The position numbers and the translations under genes are program-made. This document shows positions 16,158-25,206 of a stretch of DNA of 64,000 nt, one piece after another. Position 1 is the stretch's first letter, and the number at the start of each line of letters is the position of its first letter. The stretch is from positions 164,310-228,309 of the forward strand of contig NZ_VUMT01000002.1 of the NCBI RefSeq assembly GCF_009696045.1, in the 5' to 3' direction. The notes beneath the pieces are model-generated. The model had not been told where the DNA came from. It worked only from the letters and a program-made list of their open reading frames with translations, and did not search any database. This stretch comes from Velocimicrobium porci (GTDB taxonomy: Bacteria > Bacillota > Clostridia > Lachnospirales > Lachnospiraceae).

Positions 16158-17813
16158 TTATTTTTTCTGAACATACTTTAGGCAGTCAAGTGTTACTGCT
16201 ACTAAAATGATAATACCTGAAAATACAAACTGAAGATTTGTATCAATACCAAGAATTGTAAGGGAATACGTAAGTGCAGTAAAGATACATACACCAACTA
16301 CAACACCTGAAATCTTTCCAATACCACCAGTAAAAGATACACCTCCTACTACACAGGCTGCAATTGCGTCCATCTCCCAGCCCTGTCCATAGGCTGCAGA
16401 GCCAGATCCAACCATTCTTGCACATTCCAGCCATGAACCAAATCCATAAAGAATACCTGCCAGAACAAATGCTCCTACTGTAACTGTAAAGACAGAAATA
16501 CCTGAAACGGTTGCTGCTTCCGGATTACCTCCTACTGCATACAAATTTTTACCAAATGTTGTTTTATTCCAAATGAACCATACAATTATAATCGCTGCTA
16601 AAGCCCAAAGAATAATTGTAGGGAACCCATTTACTTTTGGAATTACCATATTTGGTATTGCAGGTTCAATTGCACCAAATGACACACCTTTTGTCGCATA
16701 TGTAACAAGACCAAAGATTACTAACATATTAGCCATTGTGGAAATAAACGGATGCATTTTAAATTTGGCAGTGAAGAAGCCTGCAATTGCTGTAAAGAAG
16801 GTGCAAAAAAGTACACACATTACTAATGCCAAAATTACTCTTAGACCAAGTGGCATAGCTGTAAAATCAAATATATGCCCGAAAACACCACCTGTATTAA
16901 CTCCCTGATGCATAATAATCGTTGCCGTTGTCATACCCATGCCGACCATACGTCCAATCGAAAGGTCCGTACCTGTAAGAAGAATCAATCCCGCAACACC
17001 AAGTGCAAAGAACATTCGTGGTGAAGCCTGCTGAAGAATATTTAAAACATTATTATAAGTAAGCAGAGGCGAACCCTTTAATATTGGTGTAATGATGCAT
17101 AGCATAATAAATATCATAATAATCGCAATATACAAACCATTTTGCAAGAAAAATGCTCTACGATTAAATGTATACTTGTAATTTTCCAGCTTCTGTGCTC
17201 TTGTCTCCAAAAAGGTGAATTTTGACATACGAAGCATATCAATGAGATGATATTTATAAGTATACGCAGCATGTCTTCTGTCTTTTATCTGTTGAAGTTC
17301 TTTTTCCAACTCCATTTTAGCATCAAAAAGACGATTTTTATAAACATACTTTTCATCCTTTACTTCCTGATGGTCAGAAAGCTTGGAAATAATCTGCTGA
17401 TGCTCTTTTTCTAACTCTTCCACTCTTTTGCGATAATTTTCTTTTGCAACTACTTTTTCCGCAGCACAACTTTCTTTCACCTTCTGGTAATATTCTTTAT
17501 CAAAATGTGCTTTTAGATAAGCTTCCGCATCTGAAATTAATTTTTTAATTTCATCCTTATTTTTTGCTTCTACCTCTTTCGCTTTTTCAAGCTCTGCACG
17601 TTCTTTCTCTATTCTCTTTTCCTTTTCTTCTTTTGTAATCGTACGATTTTTCTTCACTCCATCAATATGATTTTGTAGAGCGACAACCTTGTCTGTACCA
17701 TCCACTCTTAGACTGTCAATCTTTTTCTGAATGTTACCGATATAATCCTCAATCGGCTGACGAATCTTTATCTCCTGTTCAGCCGTAAGAATCTTACTGT
17801 TTCCATTAGCCAT
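16158..17813 (-). CDS. mglC: Galactose/methyl-galactoside ABC permease MglC with coiled-coil N-terminal extension
   Basis: About 551 aa, much longer than the ~336 aa of enterobacterial MglC. The first ~200 residues are cytoplasmic-looking, rich in Lys and Glu with heptad spacing (ERAELEKAKEVEAKNK and similar). The conserved permease follows from ~residue 225: LAGIAGFFTAKFKMHPFIST-like segment, KTTFGKNLYAVGGNPEAA and GWEMDAIAACVVGGVSFTGG, the usual MglC/RbsC motifs. About eight to ten membrane segments. I prefer the ATG at 17813 (about ten bases after GGGAG); an ATG three codons upstream is also possible. Last gene of mglB-mglA-mglC. Confidence 0.88.
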   Translation of the reverse strand: MANGNSKILTAEQEIKIRQPIEDYIGNIQKKIDSLRVDGTDKVVALQNHIDGVKKNRTITKEEKEKRIEKERAELEKAKEVEAKNKDEIKKLISDAEAYLKAHFDKEYYQKVKESCAAEKVVAKENYRKRVEELEKEHQQIISKLSDHQEVKDEKYVYKNRLFDAKMELEKELQQIKDRRHAAYTYKYHLIDMLRMSKFTFLETRAQKLENYKYTFNRRAFFLQNGLYIAIIMIFIMLCIITPILKGSPLLTYNNVLNILQQASPRMFFALGVAGLILLTGTDLSIGRMVGMGMTTATIIMHQGVNTGGVFGHIFDFTAMPLGLRVILALVMCVLFCTFFTAIAGFFTAKFKMHPFISTMANMLVIFGLVTYATKGVSFGAIEPAIPNMVIPKVNGFPTIILWALAAIIIVWFIWNKTTFGKNLYAVGGNPEAATVSGISVFTVTVGAFVLAGILYGFGSWLECARMVGSGSAAYGQGWEMDAIAACVVGGVSFTGGIGKISGVVVGVCIFTALTYSLTILGIDTNLQFVFSGIIILVAVTLDCLKYVQKK

Positions 17814-17831
17814 ATCCATCAATCTCCCTTA

Positions 17832-19340
17832 TTATAGATATTTTGCACTAAGTCTTAAAAGCTCCTCCTGATTTGTTTCTTTCGTATTAACAATTCCAGA
17901 AAGATGTCCATTCGACATAACACCAATGCGATTCGTAATTCCTAGAATCTCCGGCATTTCAGAAGAAACAACAATAATTGTCTTTCCCTGTTTCGCCATT
18001 TTAATAATCAACTCATATATTTCGTATTTCGCACCAACATCAATTCCTCTTGTAGGCTCATCCATCATAAATACCTGTGGAGCACGTTCTAACCATTTTC
18101 CAAAAATAACTTTTTGTTGGTTACCGCCAGAAAGACTTGAAATTAAATCATCCGGTCCCATACACTTTGTATACATGACTTTAATTTCATTCGCAGTTGC
18201 TTTTACCATCTTGGTATCAGAAAGTGCAGGTCCCGATTTATACTGTTTCAGATTAGCAATTGTTGTATTAAATGTCAGGTCGCCCTTCAAGAAAAGTCCA
18301 TTTGCTTTTCTTTCTTCTGTAATCATAGCAAACCCATGCTCCATAGCTTCCTTCACGCTACTAAAATTCATGAGCTGACCATTAAAATAAACACGTCCTG
18401 CTGCTCTCGTACGAACACCAAAAATAGTTTCCAAAAGCTCCGTACGTCCTGCACCAACCAAGCCATATAGTCCAAAAATTTCTCCTTCTCTTACATCAAA
18501 TGTAATATCCTGTAAATGAGGTTCAAACTTTGTAGACAGATGCTGAATTGACAAAATCACATCCTTTGGCTCATTATCAACTGGTGGAAAACGTTTTTCA
18601 AGAGAACGGCCAACCATAGCTGCAATCAGTTCATTCATGTCTGTATCTTTCGAACTTTTTGTCATAACAAGGTTACCGTCACGCAGTACAGATACCTCAT
18701 CACATATCTCAAAAATTTCATCCATTTTATGAGAAATATAAATTATAGCTATTCCTTGTTTTTTTAACATTCTCATCATTTCAAAGAGTTTATCAACCTC
18801 CTGAACAGTCAAAGAAGACGTTGGCTCGTCGAGAACAATTACCTTTGAATTATATGAAATTGCTTTCGCAATTTCACACATTTGTCTTTGTGATACAGAC
18901 ATTTTTCTCATTGGCTGTGTAAGGTCGACAGTCATACCTAACTTTCTAAAAAGCTCAGAAGCTTCCTTTTTCATTCTGCCTTCATCTACTACGCCCATGG
19001 CATTGACGGGATAACGTCCAAGAAACAGATTATCAATTACATTTCGTTCCAAACATTGATTCAGCTCTTGGTGGACCATTGCAATACCGTTTTCCAAAGC
19101 ATCTTTTGGTCCAAGAAAGCTTACTTCTTTTCCTTCAAGGAAAATATTGCCCTCATCTTTTTGATAGGTACCAAAAAGACACTTCATCATTGTTGACTTA
19201 CCAGCTCCATTTTCCCCCATAAGTCCCATAACAGTTCCACGCTTTACATCTAGATTGATGTGATCAAGAACTCTGTTTCGACCAAAGGATTTGCTCATAC
19301 CGCGTATTGATAAGACAATATCATCTTTCTTATCTGCCAT
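17832..19340 (-). CDS. mglA: Galactose/methyl-galactoside ABC ATPase MglA
   Basis: 502-residue tandem ATPase of the sugar importer. The first cassette has GENGAGKST, SVSQRQMCEIAKA and VIVLDEPTSSL; the second has GLVGAGRTE, LSGGNQQKVIFGKWL and MMDEPTRGIDVGAK. The imperfect second Walker A is normal for this family. ATG at 19340 has GGGGTG seven bases upstream; a GTG three codons earlier overlaps that site. Coupled with MglC and fed by MglB. Confidence 0.93.
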   Translation of the reverse strand: MADKKDDIVLSIRGMSKSFGRNRVLDHINLDVKRGTVMGLMGENGAGKSTMMKCLFGTYQKDEGNIFLEGKEVSFLGPKDALENGIAMVHQELNQCLERNVIDNLFLGRYPVNAMGVVDEGRMKKEASELFRKLGMTVDLTQPMRKMSVSQRQMCEIAKAISYNSKVIVLDEPTSSLTVQEVDKLFEMMRMLKKQGIAIIYISHKMDEIFEICDEVSVLRDGNLVMTKSSKDTDMNELIAAMVGRSLEKRFPPVDNEPKDVILSIQHLSTKFEPHLQDITFDVREGEIFGLYGLVGAGRTELLETIFGVRTRAAGRVYFNGQLMNFSSVKEAMEHGFAMITEERKANGLFLKGDLTFNTTIANLKQYKSGPALSDTKMVKATANEIKVMYTKCMGPDDLISSLSGGNQQKVIFGKWLERAPQVFMMDEPTRGIDVGAKYEIYELIIKMAKQGKTIIVVSSEMPEILGITNRIGVMSNGHLSGIVNTKETNQEELLRLSAKYL

Positions 19341-19386
19341 TGTTTTCACCCCTGTATGTGAATATTAATTCTGTGTTAAATAAACT

Positions 19387-19412
19387 ATTAGGGAGAATTT
19401 CTTCTCCCTAAT
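19387..19412 (-). other. GAAA-capped hairpin between mglB and mglA
   Basis: Perfect 11-bp stem (ATTAGGGAGAA / TTCTCCCTAAT) closed by GAAA on the minus strand. It is followed by AGTTTATTT, not a clean U-tract. Likely a 3'-end stabiliser or partial terminator that gives more mglB than mglA mRNA, as binding proteins are needed in excess. Confidence 0.7.
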
Positions 19413-19439
19413 AATCTGCCATCTCTATTTCAATTGATA

Positions 19440-20756
19440 TTATTGACTAAGTATAGATGTGTAGGAAGTTGCATTATCTGTCTTAACCATATTAATTGCA
19501 AATGCGTCATACTGACTTGGATTTCCAAGACGATTTGTAATATTGGATTCTGTCTGTCCATCACCACCGATGTACTCAACATCAAGGTTAAGAAGATCGT
19601 CGTAGTTCTGAAGAAGTGGCTGATATGTGGAGCTCAAGAAGTTATCAGCAGCGTTGTAAATATCTAACCATACCTTCTTTGTAGCATGTGAACTTTCATC
19701 TAACTGTTTTGATACAGGTTCATAAACCTTTGTAGAATCTGTAAAATCTTTATAATTATCAGCTGTTACTGCAACATTCAGTGCATAATAAGAACGTTCA
19801 TCTTCTCTGTATACATATACATCATCACTTAAAACATTACCTGCTTCGTCTGCTGTACCAATACCTGTATCAATATCAACATCATCAAGAGCGTTACGAA
19901 GAACACGAAGTGTCAGATAAGCCTGAACATCTGCATGTTGGCTGATTGTTCCGCCATAGCCTTCTGCAATTGCAGCAACTGCATCACTATTTGCATCGTA
20001 TCCGAATGTAGGAACCTTGTTATCTTTTGACCATGCATTGAACATAGACATTCCCATTCCATCGTTGTTGGAAGCAACGATATCAATCTGATTACCAAAA
20101 GATGAAGACCATGTACCGATTGCATTACCAGCAGTAGCAGCATCCCATGTAGCACCTGCGGAGTTTTTCATTTCCTGAGAAGCAAGTTCTCTTACTACAT
20201 ATTTCTTTCCGCCAACCTCAATTGAGCCATCCTGTACTGTTTTTGATGCTCCATCTGTATTCGTTCCAATTGGATCACTATTGATATCTCCGTCCTTCTC
20301 TACACCTGTACCAAGAGCCTTACGAACACCTCTTGTACGGGCAATGGAGTCATTATGTCCGATATCACCAATTGCTAAAACGTAACCAATTATGCCATCC
20401 CCATTGCGGTCAATTTTATCAATATTTTTCTCAATATAGTCTTTTACCATTGTACCTTGAAGCTCAGCACCTTGATTTGCATCAAATCCTACATAATAAG
20501 TAGCATCATTGAAAGTTAAAGCTGCCTTATCAAGTTCCCCTGTAGAGCTGTTCGATGGCTGACGGTTGAACCATACTAAAGGCTTATCCTTATTTGCAAC
20601 CTCTTTGCTTTCCGTATCCTTTCCAGTTTCTGCCTCACCTTCCGCTTTTGGTGCATTCCCATCCCCTGACGAAGAAGAACTACCACTAGAACCACATCCG
20701 ATCATTGAAAATGCAAGCATTGCTGTCATTGCTACTAAAACAATTTTTTTTCTCAT
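19440..20756 (-). CDS. mglB: Galactose-binding lipoprotein MglB
   Basis: 438-residue binding lipoprotein; lipobox SMIGC with the Cys near residue 21, then a Ser/Gly and acidic linker. The periplasmic-binding domain includes PLVWFNRQPSN, TYYVGFDANQGAELQG, DRNGDGIIGYVLAIGDIGHND and IVASNNDGMGMSMFNA, which match the galactose-binding group and its Ca-site loop (DRNGDG). An inserted segment makes it longer than E. coli MglB (~332 aa). AGGAGG precedes the ATG. First gene of the importer operon. Confidence 0.9.
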   Translation of the reverse strand: MRKKIVLVAMTAMLAFSMIGCGSSGSSSSSGDGNAPKAEGEAETGKDTESKEVANKDKPLVWFNRQPSNSSTGELDKAALTFNDATYYVGFDANQGAELQGTMVKDYIEKNIDKIDRNGDGIIGYVLAIGDIGHNDSIARTRGVRKALGTGVEKDGDINSDPIGTNTDGASKTVQDGSIEVGGKKYVVRELASQEMKNSAGATWDAATAGNAIGTWSSSFGNQIDIVASNNDGMGMSMFNAWSKDNKVPTFGYDANSDAVAAIAEGYGGTISQHADVQAYLTLRVLRNALDDVDIDTGIGTADEAGNVLSDDVYVYREDERSYYALNVAVTADNYKDFTDSTKVYEPVSKQLDESSHATKKVWLDIYNAADNFLSSTYQPLLQNYDDLLNLDVEYIGGDGQTESNITNRLGNPSQYDAFAINMVKTDNATSYTSILSQ

Positions 20757-21172
20757 ATCCGCTTTTCCTCCTTTAGTTTAACACTACTTAGTTACTTTCT
20801 TTGTTCATATTGACAGTATATACGATATTACAAGAAGAAAACATGGAATATTTTTTTATTTTGATTAAAATTTTTAAGATTTTATTAGTTAATTTTAATA
20901 ATATATTTTGTTTTTCTCTTTATCTTTTGAGTAATCTTAAATCAGCATGTCGATTTTCAAACCATTAAATTATATTAAAACAAATTTTTTCAGGATAAAA
21001 CTGTTCCACAATGAAAAATTTTCCCGTTCTACTTTTTTCCATTCTTGTCCCTAATCATACATACCATATTATTCAAAGCTAATTCTCTGTTACATTCTGA
21101 CTCACATTTTACAGTAATATTTATTTTTAAAAAAAGAAATGACTAATTTTTTATTTTTCATAAAATTTCTCT
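20757..21172. other. AT-rich intergenic region upstream of mglB
   Basis: About 416 bases without a supported gene. The part next to 20757 carries the mglB ribosome binding site and presumably its promoter: minus-strand TTGTAA with ATATGA 17 bases later is a weak candidate. I saw no convincing cre-type operator. The remainder is AT-rich with no structure I can support. Confidence 0.4.
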
Positions 21173-21709
21173 TTATATTTTATATACAAAGCCTCCATTA
21201 ATTATTTTACGTGCATGCCAAGTTGACGAACTACTTCCTGACATATCAAAACCTAACCCTTCAAACATAGAAAAGCTTGCTCCCATAGAAACCTCCGAAG
21301 TACTCTCAACTGTGACGATTGCATTTCCATATACTTCAAATCTATTTGGTGCCATCTTAGTCCAACCACTTTGCTTTTCTTTCAGTTTCCATCCACCGCT
21401 ACTAGCCTCTTTCCAATAAATATTTGTCGCTTTCACTATTTCATGAAAAGAACCACTAAAATACATCAAAATGTCTCCATATAAGCGTGGTTTAATTCCC
21501 CTACCACAATCATACTCTTCGTATATTGTTTTATTATAATTAGTGCGCAGTAAATTCGTAATTTCACCAACTGTTCGAAGGATTTCTCCCGTTTTTTTAT
21601 CCTTGATTGTTACTCTTGTTTCACTTAAGTTTTCTTGTCTTTCAATATCAATTTCATCAGACAAATAAGTTACTTCAACCGAAATATCATTCCAGTTCTT
21701 TTCCGTCAA
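21173..21709 (-). pseudogene. C-terminal remnant of an unrecognised protein
   Basis: An open frame of 178 codons that starts only at a TTG, has no ribosome binding site, and has a TGA directly before that TTG. The protein is rich in Ser, Trp and Tyr and ends SSSSTWHARKIINGGFVYKI. It has no signal peptide, although the composition looks like an exported protein. I read it as the 3' part of a gene that lost its 5' end beside the thrS terminator. It could be a real short gene with a poor start. Function not recognised. Confidence 0.5.
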
Positions 21710-21783
21710 TCATTTGGCATAGTTGGTCGTATTTTGGCACACTTTGCATAATAATTCATTTAATTTATATTTTACGCAAAAAT

Positions 21784-21829
21784 AAGAAGCTTGTGCACAG
21801 CAATCTTTATTACTGCATACAAGCTTCTT
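21784..21829 (-). terminator. Terminator after thrS
   Basis: Nearly perfect ~21-bp stem (AAGAAGCTTGTATGCAGTAAT paired with its complement, one mismatch), AAAG loop, then ATTTTTG on the minus strand. Confidence 0.85.
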
Positions 21830-21858
21830 AGTCATAAATTCTTTATGAAGCCTACTTC

Positions 21859-23823
21859 TTATTTATTTTCTTCTACTTCAATTTTACGAATTTCTTTTGT
21901 ACGGATTTCCTTGCAAATTGCATTTATAAATTCATCCAGCGTTTTTTGTCCTTCATCGCCTGCAAATCTGCTTCGAACCGATACAAGTCCCTCTTCTTCC
22001 TCTTTTTGTCCCACAACTAACATATAAGGAACTTTTGCAAGCCTTGCCTCTCGAATCTTATAACCAATCTTCTCAGAGCGGTTATCCACTGTACAAAGGA
22101 TATCATTCACCTTCAATTCTGCTTCAATTTTATGAGCATAATCTGCATACTTTTCAGAAATAGGAAGTACACGAACCTGCTCCGGACATAACCATGTTGG
22201 GAATTTTCCTGCATATTTTTCGATTAACCAGGCTAATGTTCTTTCATAACATCCCATAGATGTTCTATGAATAATAAATGGACGCTTCTTATCACCATTT
22301 TCGTCAATATAATACATATCAAACTGCTCAGCAAGTGCAAAATCCAACTGAATTGTAATCATTGTATCTTCTTTTCCATATACATTTTTTGCCTGAATAT
22401 CAAGCTTAGGTCCATAGAATGCTGCTTCTCCTTCTGCTTCCACAAATGGAAGATTAAGTTCTGTCAGTAATTCTCTCATTTTTCCCTGTGTTGTTTCCCA
22501 ATACTTGGCATCACCAATATATTTTTCCTTATTGTTTGGATCCCATTTTGATAAACGATATGTTACATCTTCTTCAAGACCTAATGTTTGCAAACAATAG
22601 CGGGCTAACTCTACACACCCTTTAAATTCATCATTTACCTGATCCGGACGCATAATTAAATGTCCTTCGGAAATTGTAAACTGACGAACACGAGTTAAAC
22701 CATGCATTTCTCCTGAATCTTCATTTCTAAACAATGTTGAAGTTTCACCATAACGAAGTGGTAAATCTCTATAAGAATGTTGAGTTGCTTTATATACATA
22801 ATATTGGAATGGACATGTCATAGGACGAAGTGCAAATACTTCTTTGTCGTTTTCTTCATCGCCAAGCACAAACATACCATCTTTATAATGATCCCAATGA
22901 CCGGAAATTTTATATAAATCACTTTTAGCCATAAGAGGAGTTTTTGTTCTCACATAGCCACGACGTTCTTCTTCGTCTTCAATCCATCTTTGCATTGTCT
23001 GAATCATTTTTGTACCCTTAGGCATCAATAGAGGAAGTCCCTGACCAATTACATCAACTGTTGTAAATAATTCCATTTCACGACCTAATTTATTATGATC
23101 TCTTTTCTTAATTTCTTCTAAATGTTCAAGATACTCATCTAAATCTGCTTTCTTTGTAAATGCAGTACCATAAACACGAGTAAGCATTTTATTCTTTTCA
23201 CTGCCTCTCCAATAAGCACCTGAAGAAGAAATTAATTTAAAAGCTTTGATACCTTTTGTGCTCATTAAATGAGGACCTGCACACAAGTCTACAAATTCAC
23301 CCTGACGATAGAACGAAATCTCTTCCCCTTCCGGAAGATCTTCAATTAGTTCTACTTTATAAGGTTCCTCCCTATCCTTCATAAACTGAATTGCTTCTGC
23401 ACGAGGAAGTGTAAAACGTTCAATGGAAGCACCTTCTTTAATAATTTTTTTCATCTCTGCTTCTATTTTATCTAATGCTTCCCGATCAAAAGAAGGACAA
23501 TCAAAATCATAATAGAAACCTGTATCAATAGAAGGTCCAATTGCTAATTTTGCTTTTGGGTACAACCTTTTTACAGCTTCTGCTAATACATGGGAAGTTG
23601 TATGACGGAAAGCTGCTTTACCAGCTTCATCATTGAATGTTAATATATTTAATTCACAATCTTTATCAACTACATATCTTAAATCTACAACTTCACCATC
23701 AATTTCACCGGCAGTAGCCATACGTGCCAAACCTTCACTAATATCTTTTGCAATCTCAAATACTGACATAGCCTTGTCGTATTCTTTACAAGAGCCGTCT
23801 TTTAACATAATCTTCATTTTCAT
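21859..23823 (-). CDS. thrS: Threonine-tRNA ligase
   Basis: 654 aa, full length for ThrRS. TGS domain at 1-~65, then the second additional domain with the zinc-type editing motif HTTSHVLAEAVKRL (~73-86), and the class II core: motif 1 MIQTMQRWIEDEEERRGY, motif 2 FRNEDSGEMHGLTRVRQF, motif 3 HRTSMGCYERTLAWLIE. The anticodon-binding domain is C-terminal. An AGGAG precedes two close ATGs (23823 and 23817); the second has better spacing. Expression should be controlled by the T-box leader upstream. A 173-bp repeat lies between that leader's terminator and this gene. Confidence 0.97.
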   Translation of the reverse strand: MKMKIMLKDGSCKEYDKAMSVFEIAKDISEGLARMATAGEIDGEVVDLRYVVDKDCELNILTFNDEAGKAAFRHTTSHVLAEAVKRLYPKAKLAIGPSIDTGFYYDFDCPSFDREALDKIEAEMKKIIKEGASIERFTLPRAEAIQFMKDREEPYKVELIEDLPEGEEISFYRQGEFVDLCAGPHLMSTKGIKAFKLISSSGAYWRGSEKNKMLTRVYGTAFTKKADLDEYLEHLEEIKKRDHNKLGREMELFTTVDVIGQGLPLLMPKGTKMIQTMQRWIEDEEERRGYVRTKTPLMAKSDLYKISGHWDHYKDGMFVLGDEENDKEVFALRPMTCPFQYYVYKATQHSYRDLPLRYGETSTLFRNEDSGEMHGLTRVRQFTISEGHLIMRPDQVNDEFKGCVELARYCLQTLGLEEDVTYRLSKWDPNNKEKYIGDAKYWETTQGKMRELLTELNLPFVEAEGEAAFYGPKLDIQAKNVYGKEDTMITIQLDFALAEQFDMYYIDENGDKKRPFIIHRTSMGCYERTLAWLIEKYAGKFPTWLCPEQVRVLPISEKYADYAHKIEAELKVNDILCTVDNRSEKIGYKIREARLAKVPYMLVVGQKEEEEGLVSVRSRFAGDEGQKTLDEFINAICKEIRTKEIRKIEVEENK

Positions 23824-23842
23824 TCTCTCCTTTTCTTAAAGA

Positions 23843-24015
23843 AACAAAGTGGACAAGTCCACCTCAACTCCCTGTATCCCTCACTCATGAGGGACTTGCT
23901 CCACTTTGCGTGCCAGATGCGTGTTGCATGCTTTTTGCAACAATCCTCCTTTCGCATCTGTGCACATCCTAGCGGAGCATTTTTGCTTTATAGGAAACGA
24001 ACTTTCCTATAAAGT
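23843..24015 (-). repeat. 173-bp structured repeat, copy A (thrS leader)
   Basis: Full copy of the interspersed element. In plus-strand order it has an outer stem AAAGTGGACAAGTCC / GGACTTGCTCCACTTT, a second stem GTGCCAGATGCG / CGCATCTGTGCAC with inner GTTGC/GCAAC, and a terminal stem CTTTATAGGAAA / TTTCCTATAAAG. On the minus strand it begins straight after the U-tract of the T-box terminator and ends about 20 bases before thrS. Other copies are at 55666, 56919 (short) and 62792. Confidence 0.9.
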
Positions 24016-24352
24016 AAAAAAAGCCCCTTGCATTACAACTGTAATGCAAGGGACGAATATTCTCGCGGTTCCACCCTTCTTGTTCTGTGCGCCTGCGAAT
24101 CTTTACTCATCCGATTTCTAAAAAACTTAATAAAAAGTTTCCATACATAAAATACTTTAGAGTAAGTTTCAATGCATACGTCTTACCAAAACCACTTATT
24201 GAGATGATAACGGAATCACCGGACCGGATTGGGGTCACTCAGAGGTAGTCTTCAGATTGATTCCCAATAAAGCACTCCCAGCAAATGTGCTTCTCTCTGG
24301 ATTGTTCCTCAACTTACTCGTCTCGTCAACGTGTTATCTTATTGCTATTCAA
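24016..24352 (-). promoter_or_regulatory. T-box riboswitch leader of thrS
   Basis: tRNA-sensing leader. The T-box core AGGGTGGAACCGCGA is at 24077-24063 on the minus strand. The terminator stem CCCTTGCATTAC / GTAATGCAAGGG (24025-24052) is followed by a T run. Upstream lies Stem I with an AGAGA-type motif and a loop containing ACUACC, which holds Thr codons. Uncharged tRNA-Thr would favour the antiterminator and so thrS transcription. Confidence 0.92.
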
Positions 24353-24353
24353 C

Positions 24354-24381
24354 ATTATAGCACTTCATTTTAAAAAGTCAA
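24354..24381 (-). promoter_or_regulatory. thrS promoter
   Basis: Minus strand TTGACT (24381-24376), 16-bp spacer, TATAAT (24359-24354), just before the T-box leader. Confidence 0.75.
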
Positions 24382-24444
24382 CAGTCAATTAATCGATTAA
24401 ATATTTTTTAATTGTAATGCAAGGAGTGATTCAAAACACATATT

Positions 24445-25173
24445 TCATCGGAACAATTGAATAATAAATTCATAAAGAACTGGCACAAACAATGCCGGAA
24501 GCATATTTCCAACTCGAAATTTCTTTCCAAAAGATAAATTAACTCCAACTGCAAAAATTAATATCGCTCCAACAAAGGATAGGCTAGTAATCATTTCTTC
24601 TGTTAATAATGGTTTAATTATCCTGGCAAAAATGCTAATTGACCCCTGATAAAGTCCTAATGGAATTGCCGAAAATAAAACTCCAATTCCCAGTGTAGAT
24701 GCAAAAACCATAACAATTACAAAATCCAACATAGCCTTCGCAAATAAAATGGCAGAATTACCGGCAATTCCATCCTCAATTGCTCCAACAACTGCCATTG
24801 CCCCAATACAGACTACAAGAGAAGCGTTAACAAAACCTTCGACAAAACAACTGTCGTCCCGAATCTTGGCAAGCCTCTTAAACCATTCTCCAAGCTGTTC
24901 CATCCTCTGTTCCAATCTAAATCCTTCTCCGATTAAAGCCCCTAAGACCAATGATACAATCATGAGCATCACATTTGAGGTATCTAATTTTCCATTCTCA
25001 ATTACTAACATTCCTTTTAATGCACCCGAAACTCCAATAAACATAGTTGCAATTCCTAAAACCTGCATTAATATATCCTGAAATCTCTGGCTTAGCTTTC
25101 CCCGTAAACTAAGTCCTAATATACTTCCCACAACAATCGCTAACACATTTACCACAGTTCCCAATCCACACAT
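24445..25173 (-). CDS. DUF554 family membrane protein
   Basis: 242-residue inner-membrane protein with about six to seven hydrophobic segments. Typical DUF554 features: N-terminal GTVVNVLAIVVGSILGLSLRG, a middle GAMAVVGAIEDGIAGN, and a C-terminal GVNLSFGKKFRVGNMLPALF. Function unknown; relatives include E. coli YqgA and B. subtilis YdfK. It sits alone between the thrS leader and sfsA. Confidence 0.88.
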   Translation of the reverse strand: MCGLGTVVNVLAIVVGSILGLSLRGKLSQRFQDILMQVLGIATMFIGVSGALKGMLVIENGKLDTSNVMLMIVSLVLGALIGEGFRLEQRMEQLGEWFKRLAKIRDDSCFVEGFVNASLVVCIGAMAVVGAIEDGIAGNSAILFAKAMLDFVIVMVFASTLGIGVLFSAIPLGLYQGSISIFARIIKPLLTEEMITSLSFVGAILIFAVGVNLSFGKKFRVGNMLPALFVPVLYEFIIQLFR

Positions 25174-25206
25174 ATTTCATTATCCTATCCTTTGTATTTT
25201 CTCAGT

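Noticed and set aside
21713..21838. Cys-rich 41-codon frame (minus strand) starting MTKKLVCSNKDCC
   Set aside because: It lies over the perfect thrS terminator hairpin, whose paired arms explain the sequence, and has only a poor ribosome binding site.
23843..24015. Repeat copies interpreted as terminators themselves
   Set aside because: The terminal hairpin is not followed by a U-tract on either strand; the true terminators are the adjoining hairpins.
23906..24121. Open frame opening MRARCVLHAFCNN inside repeat copy A, with a similar one at 62855-63178 in copy C
   Set aside because: The similarity is due to the repeat's DNA; frames run on into the T-box or tRNA genes, lack ribosome binding sites, and copy B does not keep it as a gene.
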